A DNA stretch of 8,773 nt. Source: DATKIY01 sp035543875. GTDB taxonomy: Bacteria > Actinomycetota > Actinomycetes > JAHEKZ01. Both the position numbers and the translations under genes were made by a program. Below are positions 4,825-8,773 of the stretch, one piece after another. The stretch lies in contig DATKIY010000290.1 in assembly GCA_035543875.1 (NCBI GenBank), positions 1 through 8,773 on the forward strand, read 5' to 3'. Position 1 is the first letter of the stretch. The number at the start of each line of letters is the position of its first letter. Below the pieces are notes generated by a model. The model did no database searches. It was not told the DNA's origin and was given only the letters and a program-made list of their open reading frames with translations.

Positions 4825-6113
4825 GCGTCGACGAGCATGGTGCGTTCGACAGCCCTGGTGAGAATGTCCACGACCTGTGGGTCGTATTCGTACGCGACTC
4901 CGAGTCGCAGGCGCTCAAGGGCTGCCAGCCGACGATCGGAGTCGAGTGAGCCTCCCACCAGATCGTCATACGCGTTGGCCGCCCGAATGACGCGGCTCGC
5001 CAGCGGCACACCTGCGTCAAAAGGCTGTCCCGGGCGTCGGTACGGCTCAGCCTGTCGGTCGACAATTGTGGCCACTCGATCCATCACTCCTGTTTGTCTG
5101 ATGACCTCTGCACCCAGTTCGGCGATCCGGCGCTGCTCTTCCGACGAGACCATAACCGTGGCCCCACCTGGAATTGGGTCGGTCAACGACAACTGCCCGA
5201 TGTCGTGCATGAGCGCCGCGTACTCGAGGTCAACCAGCTGAGCTTCGCTCAGGCCCATTTCGCGACCAACGGCCAGCGACAACCGTGCGACGCGCTGCGC
5301 GTGACCCGTCTCGGTGTAACCGCCCACTTCGGTAACTCGTGACAGGGCTCGAATCGTCTGCAGATAGGTCGCGCGGATAGCCGCGTATCTACGGAAGGAG
5401 AACTGCGCAACCAGCAGTGGAAGCGCAAAGATTGGCAGCGCCCAGTAGCCCATCACCTCGGCAGCCAACGCAATCAAGACGCCCGTCGCACCAATGGCCG
5501 AGCCAATCCCAAGCAGTGCGCGAAGCTCGTCGCGGACCGCAGACGCAAACGGGATGCGCTCTCGTCCTGAGCGAGCCAGCGCCGCTAGCAAGGCATCGAC
5601 GATTCCGGTGAGTACCACGATGGCCAACATGAAGGCAGGCAAAGCCCATCGCCTGCCTTCAAGCCCGTCGAGTGCTCCACTGGTGTAAAGCGGGCGGAAC
5701 AACGCGGCCGCGAAACCAGCCACAAGAACTCGACGCGCTAAGGCCTCCAGTCGCGGGGCCTGCCCGACAGCCACGTGCGGGATGGTTCCGACCAGGATGG
5801 CCACGCTCGTGACGGCAACGACCTGCCCGACGTCGTAGTCGGTCCGCATCAAGCCGTCTGGTCCCCGGAAGTCACCGAGCAATGCGTATGCAAGCCCAGC
5901 CGCTGCGCCCAATGGAGCGGCACTCCGATCGCCGGGAAGGTTCACTCGCACCAGTTCGCCGACAGCAATTAGTGCGCCGAAAGCGATCGCGATCGATGGC
6001 TGGACCAAGCCGGTGACAGCCGTTGCGGCGATCCCCGCCACCGCGAACAACAGTCCACCGACAATCACGAGCACGGATCCGCCAGCAAACTCGTCGAGCC
6101 AGGTTCGCCTCAT
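4821..6113 (-). CDS. Membrane-anchored degenerate HD-GYP paralogue, GYP motif lost (430 aa)
   Basis: The first 240 residues are about seven or eight hydrophobic segments (for example 12-35, 38-52, 95-115, 156-180, 200-218, 222-237). A helix and an HD domain follow. The juxtamembrane stretch RRYAAIRATYLQTIRALSRVTE...YTETGHAQRVARLS aligns position by position with the upstream gene, so the two are paralogues. E262, H271 and the H303-D304 pair are kept. However, the GK after HD is GQ (Q307), the paired HH is D352-R353, the DGxGYP stretch is PYRRPGQP, and the late aspartate ligand is N380. There is no histidine at all after H303. Canonical HD-GYP metal binding and c-di-GMP hydrolysis are therefore unlikely. 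A regulatory or scaffold role for the active partner, or binding without cleavage, is my inference. Its ATG overlaps the TGA of the upstream gene (ATGA), implying translational coupling. Its stop overlaps GNAT's. Confidence 0.88.
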   Translation of the reverse strand: MRRTWLDEFAGGSVLVIVGGLLFAVAGIAATAVTGLVQPSIAIAFGALIAVGELVRVNLPGDRSAAPLGAAAGLAYALLGDFRGPDGLMRTDYDVGQVVAVTSVAILVGTIPHVAVGQAPRLEALARRVLVAGFAAALFRPLYTSGALDGLEGRRWALPAFMLAIVVLTGIVDALLAALARSGRERIPFASAVRDELRALLGIGSAIGATGVLIALAAEVMGYWALPIFALPLLVAQFSFRRYAAIRATYLQTIRALSRVTEVGGYTETGHAQRVARLSLAVGREMGLSEAQLVDLEYAALMHDIGQLSLTDPIPGGATVMVSSEEQRRIAELGAEVIRQTGVMDRVATIVDRQAEPYRRPGQPFDAGVPLASRVIRAANAYDDLVGGSLDSDRRLAALERLRLGVAYEYDPQVVDILTRAVERTMLVDA

Positions 6114-7549
6114 GACCAGCCTCCACGCTGCAGGACGTCTTTGCCATGAAGCTGCCGCTCCTCAGCGGCCTCCGCGCGTGCAGCTTGGATCGCAACGGCT
6201 TCGTCGTGACCAGATGGTCGCTCGACCGTCGGGTCGTCGTGGTCATAAGAGCCACCGGACAGCTCAACGTCAGCGTCGCCTTGGTCGATCGGACCGACCG
6301 TCCGCCATGGTTCAGCTTGAAGCGCTGTGACGAGGGCACGCACCATGCGTGGATCGAACTGAGTGCTCTCGCAGTGTCGCAACTCAACCAGCGCCTCGGG
6401 AACACCCCTAGCGCCGCGATACGACCTCGTTGACGTCATGGAGTCAAAGGCATCCGCAACCGCGATGACGCGCGCGAACTCCGGAATCTCCTTGCCCTGC
6501 AGGCCGCTTGGATAGCCTCGCCCATCCAGTCTCTCGTGGTGGTGCAAGATTCCGGCATAGGCCTCCTCGAGGAACGCAATCCCTCGCACCATCTCGGTTC
6601 CTCGCACCGGATGTAGCTGAATCGCCGCATACTCAAGGTCGCTCAGCGGACCCGATTTTTGCAGGACGCGAGTCGGCACGCCCAGCTTGCCGACGTCGTG
6701 AAGAATTCCCGCGTAGCGCAGCGCTTCGACTCTGTCCTCGCGCATGCCCAGGACACGAGCAATCATCACCGAAGCCCTGGATACGCGCTCGCTGTGTCCG
6801 CGCGTGTAGTGGTCTTTGGTCTCAACCGCCTGTACTAGCGACCTAATGGTGGCTTCGTACGCCTGCCGTTGTTCGGCGTATTGCGCGAACGCCCAACGTG
6901 CAACCAAAAGTGGAATCAGGACGAGCGCAGCCGCAAATCCGTCACCGATCGACCACAACACGGCCATCAAAAGACCAAACAGTCCGTATGCAAAGTACGG
7001 AACCGCAGACGTGAGCACCATGCTGCGCCACACGGACGCAACCTTGATTTGCTCCTGGCATCGAAGGACGCCGAGCATCATGGCTGCGTTGACAATGATG
7101 ACCGTGAGAATCGAGCACGCGATCGGAATCAGCTGCCATGCCGCAAAACCTTGGTGGTAGAGCGCATCTGCGGCCGTGCCGTCGAGGGCCTCGTAAACCA
7201 AAGCTCCGGCAAGTCCCATCAGTACCCATTGACTGGTGTTAAACAGTCGACGAGACCAAGGTTCACCTTGCTTCAAAACGATGGTCGACGCACCAACCAA
7301 GCATGCGACTTCCCAGCCGCCAATGAGATACGCGGCGATCAGGATGGGCACGTTTGCGCTGAGTTTTACCTGAGCCAAAAGCGGGCTGTTTAGTGCCGCG
7401 GCCAGGATAAAAAGCGGCGCGAGGACGAGGACCGGTTGCAGGAGGTCAGGTTCTGCGCGTACGCCAAAGGCAGCTGCCACCACTGCCGCGCTGGCCAGCG
7501 CCGTTAAGAAGGCGATGTACCAACGCGTCGCTCGACGCAAGGCCGGCAT
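6110..7549 (-). CDS. Membrane HD-GYP c-di-GMP phosphodiesterase (479 aa)
   Basis: An integral-membrane sensor region occupies residues about 10-222, with roughly seven hydrophobic segments and no periplasmic PAS-like domain. A linker helix and a complete HD-GYP domain follow. All family residues are visible: E243 and H252 (ETKDHYTRGHSERV), H284-D285 with K288 (LHDVGKLG), H313 (LHPVRG), H337-H338 with D342-GRGYP to P347 (HHHERLDGRGYP), and D366 (VADAFDS). The family hydrolyses cyclic di-GMP, lowering the second messenger that controls pili, adhesion and motility. A tail of about 65 residues (415-479), acidic and then charged-helical, extends past the domain. I chose ATG 7549 because AGGAG lies eight bases upstream; GTG 7558 overlaps that site. 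It is the first gene of a two-gene unit with the degenerate paralogue. The stimulus sensed by the membrane region is unknown. Confidence 0.94.
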   Translation of the reverse strand: MPALRRATRWYIAFLTALASAAVVAAAFGVRAEPDLLQPVLVLAPLFILAAALNSPLLAQVKLSANVPILIAAYLIGGWEVACLVGASTIVLKQGEPWSRRLFNTSQWVLMGLAGALVYEALDGTAADALYHQGFAAWQLIPIACSILTVIIVNAAMMLGVLRCQEQIKVASVWRSMVLTSAVPYFAYGLFGLLMAVLWSIGDGFAAALVLIPLLVARWAFAQYAEQRQAYEATIRSLVQAVETKDHYTRGHSERVSRASVMIARVLGMREDRVEALRYAGILHDVGKLGVPTRVLQKSGPLSDLEYAAIQLHPVRGTEMVRGIAFLEEAYAGILHHHERLDGRGYPSGLQGKEIPEFARVIAVADAFDSMTSTRSYRGARGVPEALVELRHCESTQFDPRMVRALVTALQAEPWRTVGPIDQGDADVELSGGSYDHDDPTVERPSGHDEAVAIQAARAEAAEERQLHGKDVLQRGGWS

Positions 7550-7606
7550 CCGGTCCACTCCTGGGGAAGGTGCATACAGAAAATTCGGGACCGGCAGCCG
7601 ACGAAA

Positions 7607-7672
7607 CTAGTGCCAAGACCAACCAGCGCCACTGGAAAGGAAGCGCTCGACAGCAGAAACAATCTTGCTCAT
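7607..7672 (-). CDS. Possible 21-residue leader peptide upstream of the HD-GYP gene
   Basis: ATG 7672 to TAG at 7607 encodes MSKIVSAVERFLSSGAGWSWH, an amphipathic-helix-like peptide, 57 bases before the HD-GYP start. A GAGGGG stretch lies about 13 bases upstream, farther than ideal. Position and plausible composition are the only support; chance is quite likely. If translated it could act as a regulatory leader. Confidence 0.2.
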   Translation of the reverse strand: MSKIVSAVERFLSSGAGWSWH

Positions 7673-8007
7673 GTTGGGAAATCACCCCTCTGGATGTGGT
7701 GTCACGAGCCCCGCTAATGGCTCGCGCAGCATCCGCTCCGCTTGGGTTCAATCCACTGCTTGTCCGACATCTGGAAGACATCGGGTGCTACCGCCGCATG
7801 TCGCCATGCGTCGATCCAGCAATCACCCGCTGCCGATCCCGAATTCTCTCTATGCAGTTGTGGCGACGGTCCCGCTGGGGTTTGAAGTCCAGTGGGAAGC
7901 CCATCATTGTTGGTGGGCCTTCCGAACGGAAGTGAAGGGTGTGACTGGTGGTGTCGTCAAGACGCAGAGCCCCGCTGCCCCACAAATCGCTCATGATTAG
8001 TGTCTGA

Positions 8008-8026
8008 TGACTAGGACAACTAGTCA
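8008..8026. promoter_or_regulatory. Operator-like dyad TGACTAG-GACAA-CTAGTCA
   Basis: Seven-base perfect arms surround a five-base spacer; the same bases also contain ACTAG twice, nine bases apart. The form suits a winged-helix dimer (MarR or HxlR type, by general resemblance only). It lies about 180 bases upstream of the unknown plus-strand gene and 460 bases from the HD-GYP start, so its target is unclear. Confidence 0.45.
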
Positions 8027-8030
8027 ATAC

Positions 8031-8044
8031 GGAGGATCACCTCC
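8031..8044 (+). other. GGAGG-ATCA-CCTCC hairpin: Shine-Dalgarno-like sequence facing its own complement
   Basis: Five bases after the dyad, a strong GGAGG is followed after four bases by CCTCC and can pair with it. The following frame begins ATC ACC TCC CCA TTC GGA and reaches a stop within eleven codons. This looks like the ribosome binding site and first codons of a gene that lost its start, or it is simply a small hairpin. No intact gene follows at the correct distance. Confidence 0.3.
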
Positions 8045-8209
8045 CCATTCGGAGCACGAAGATGGTGACCCTTGCGCTGCCGTCCAGGACCCTGCCCTAG
8101 CCTCGATCCATCGGCCTTGCATGTGCCAATCCACTGGCCGACGGATGGGCTCAGCAAAAGGCAGACTCTGGGCGATGGCGGGACTGTGGGGGAACGGAGT
8201 GACGGACAA

Positions 8210-8680
8210 GTGACGGCAACGAACGCACGACGTTCGGCCTATGCCGAGCTGATTGCTGGTCTGTTGGACGTCCGCGACCACAGCAGCGAGGAGCAGTTCG
8301 ACACGGTTCTCGCGTCAGCCCTGTCCGAGGAGCGCATCGACAGCGAAACAGCGAGGCTGCTGCGCTGGTGGCAGCGCGAGAGCGTCCGTGCCCTGGTCGA
8401 CCACGCGCAAACGGTTCTGCCCGCCACGCTGATCGCCCTTGAAGAAGCAGCTTCAGCGCCTCACCAAGCAATGGCCAAATCGCCAACCGAGTTTGACCTG
8501 GGGACCGAGTTTGACCTGAACACCGAGCTTGATCCTGGGACTGAGTTTGATCTCGCGAAGGACCCGCTCGGGCAAGGAGTTGCACCCGAGGCCGAGTGGG
8601 TAGAAGAACCAGAGCCACCGACTGATCTTTCTGCCCGTCGCCTGCTCGTAGCGGGCCTTACCCCGCTTCGAGATCCATGA
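8210..8680 (+). CDS. Unknown protein with four TEFDLx repeats (156 aa)
   Basis: I do not recognise this gene. From GTG 8210 (GGAG ten bases upstream) it encodes a helical N-terminal part (residues 5-82) rich in leucine and glutamate, with RLLRWWQRESVRALVDHAQTVLP at its centre. Four tandem six-residue repeats follow at 93-116: TEFDLG, TEFDLN, TELDPG, TEFDLA. Then come an acidic proline-rich linker (126-139) and a short basic end, SARRLLVAGLTPLRDP. There is no signal peptide or membrane segment, so it is probably cytoplasmic. Repeated EFDL motifs on a disordered linker suggest a multivalent docking protein, but that is inference. An in-frame ATG at 8072 would add 46 residues of unlikely composition. 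It is divergent from the HD-GYP pair, with about 650 bases between. Confidence 0.65.
   Translation: MTATNARRSAYAELIAGLLDVRDHSSEEQFDTVLASALSEERIDSETARLLRWWQRESVRALVDHAQTVLPATLIALEEAASAPHQAMAKSPTEFDLGTEFDLNTELDPGTEFDLAKDPLGQGVAPEAEWVEEPEPPTDLSARRLLVAGLTPLRDP
8486..8557 (+). repeat. Four 18-bp tandem repeats coding for TEFDLx
   Basis: Units at 8486-8503, 8504-8521, 8522-8539 and 8540-8557 keep the reading frame. The first two differ only in the last codon. The third carries CTT and CCT in place of TTT and CTG, and the fourth uses different synonymous codons (ACT, GAT, CTC). That gradient suggests old duplication followed by selection on the peptide. Confidence 0.85.
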
Positions 8681-8716
8681 CCTGCGAGGCTGTCTGGTCT
8701 AGGCCAAAGTCGTCGG

Positions 8717-8773
8717 CTAGATCTGACCAATCCGCAGTGTCACCTCATCGAAACCATTCGGACTGATAACCGT
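8717..8773 (-). CDS. Possible C-terminal end of a minus-strand gene (partial)
   Basis: The minus strand is open from the right edge to TAG at 8717-8719 and reads TVISPNGFDEVTLRIGQI, a beta-strand-like tail of sensible composition. The other two minus frames close within about eleven codons of the edge. If real, it converges on the TEFDLx-repeat gene with a 36-base gap. Only 18 codons are visible, so this is a guess and no function can be assigned. Confidence 0.3.
   Translation of the reverse strand, partial: TVISPNGFDEVTLRIGQI

Larger units (their letters stand above)
7559..8209. other. 650-base stretch without a convincing gene, upstream of two divergent genes
   Basis: Between the HD-GYP start and the unknown plus-strand gene I find no open frame with family features, consistent codon use or a good ribosome binding site. 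The longest frames (for example plus 7570-7935 and minus 7788-8027) look random. It contains a hairpin CGAGCC-N8-GGCTCG at 7705-7724, a very short possible leader peptide (7607-7672, minus), and the symmetric sites at 8008-8044. I looked for a GEMM-type c-di-GMP riboswitch before the HD-GYP gene and did not see its conserved core. It may be a decayed gene or a large regulatory region. Confidence 0.5.

Noticed and set aside
7550..7558. GTG 7558 as start of the HD-GYP gene
   Set aside because: It overlaps the AGGAG that is ideally placed for ATG 7549.
7559..7720. Cyclic di-GMP riboswitch before the HD-GYP gene
   Set aside because: I could not find the conserved core of either c-di-GMP riboswitch class on the minus strand.
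7740..7760. tRNA T-arm-like GGGTTCAATCC
   Set aside because: The flanking bases do not form the five-pair T stem, and no acceptor or anticodon arms fit.
8677..8766. 29-codon plus-strand frame overlapping the end of the TEFDLx gene by ATGA
   Set aside because: Composition (many S, R, H) looks random and there is no family signal; the minus-strand reading of this stretch looks more protein-like.

Overview
The window looks like a chromosome segment from a high-GC Gram-positive (Actinomycetota). The best taxonomic clues are a 71-residue stand-alone biotin carrier that matches the mycobacterial TB7.3 type in length and layout, GTG starts, and strongly G/C-biased third codon positions in the left part. 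A PilT-type ATPase and membrane HD-GYP proteins show that this actinobacterium has type IV pili and c-di-GMP turnover. I cannot place it below phylum from sequence alone; an Acidimicrobiia-like or other piliated actinobacterial lineage is a guess.

Left region (1 to about 2,640), all genes on the minus strand and very GC-rich. It holds the 5' part of an FlK-like hotdog thioesterase running off the left edge, the decayed remnant of a repeat (beta-propeller-like) protein with three closely spaced +1 frameshifts, and an intact microsomal-type epoxide hydrolase with a recognisable promoter. These are catabolic or accessory functions.

A roughly 490-base non-coding gap (2,331-2,823) follows. It contains two perfect dyads, a 10-bp direct repeat, and one arm of a 24-bp inverted repeat whose other arm lies inside the pilT coding sequence. 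Base composition and codon use change here.

Middle region (2,824-4,824). A biotin carrier gene and pilT form a two-gene minus-strand unit. A GNAT acetyltransferase is transcribed divergently from them across a 72-base spacer that carries a 15-bp tandem repeat.

Right region (4,821-8,773). Two membrane-anchored HD-domain paralogues overlap by an ATGA junction. The upstream one is a textbook HD-GYP c-di-GMP phosphodiesterase. The downstream one keeps the HD pair but has lost the GYP motif and most metal ligands. This catalytic/degenerate pair, in the same neighbourhood as the pilus retraction ATPase, is the most system-like part of the window and suggests c-di-GMP control of pili or motility. 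A 650-base stretch with no convincing gene separates the pair from a plus-strand gene of unknown function that carries four TEFDLx repeats. The window ends in what may be the C-terminus of another minus-strand gene.
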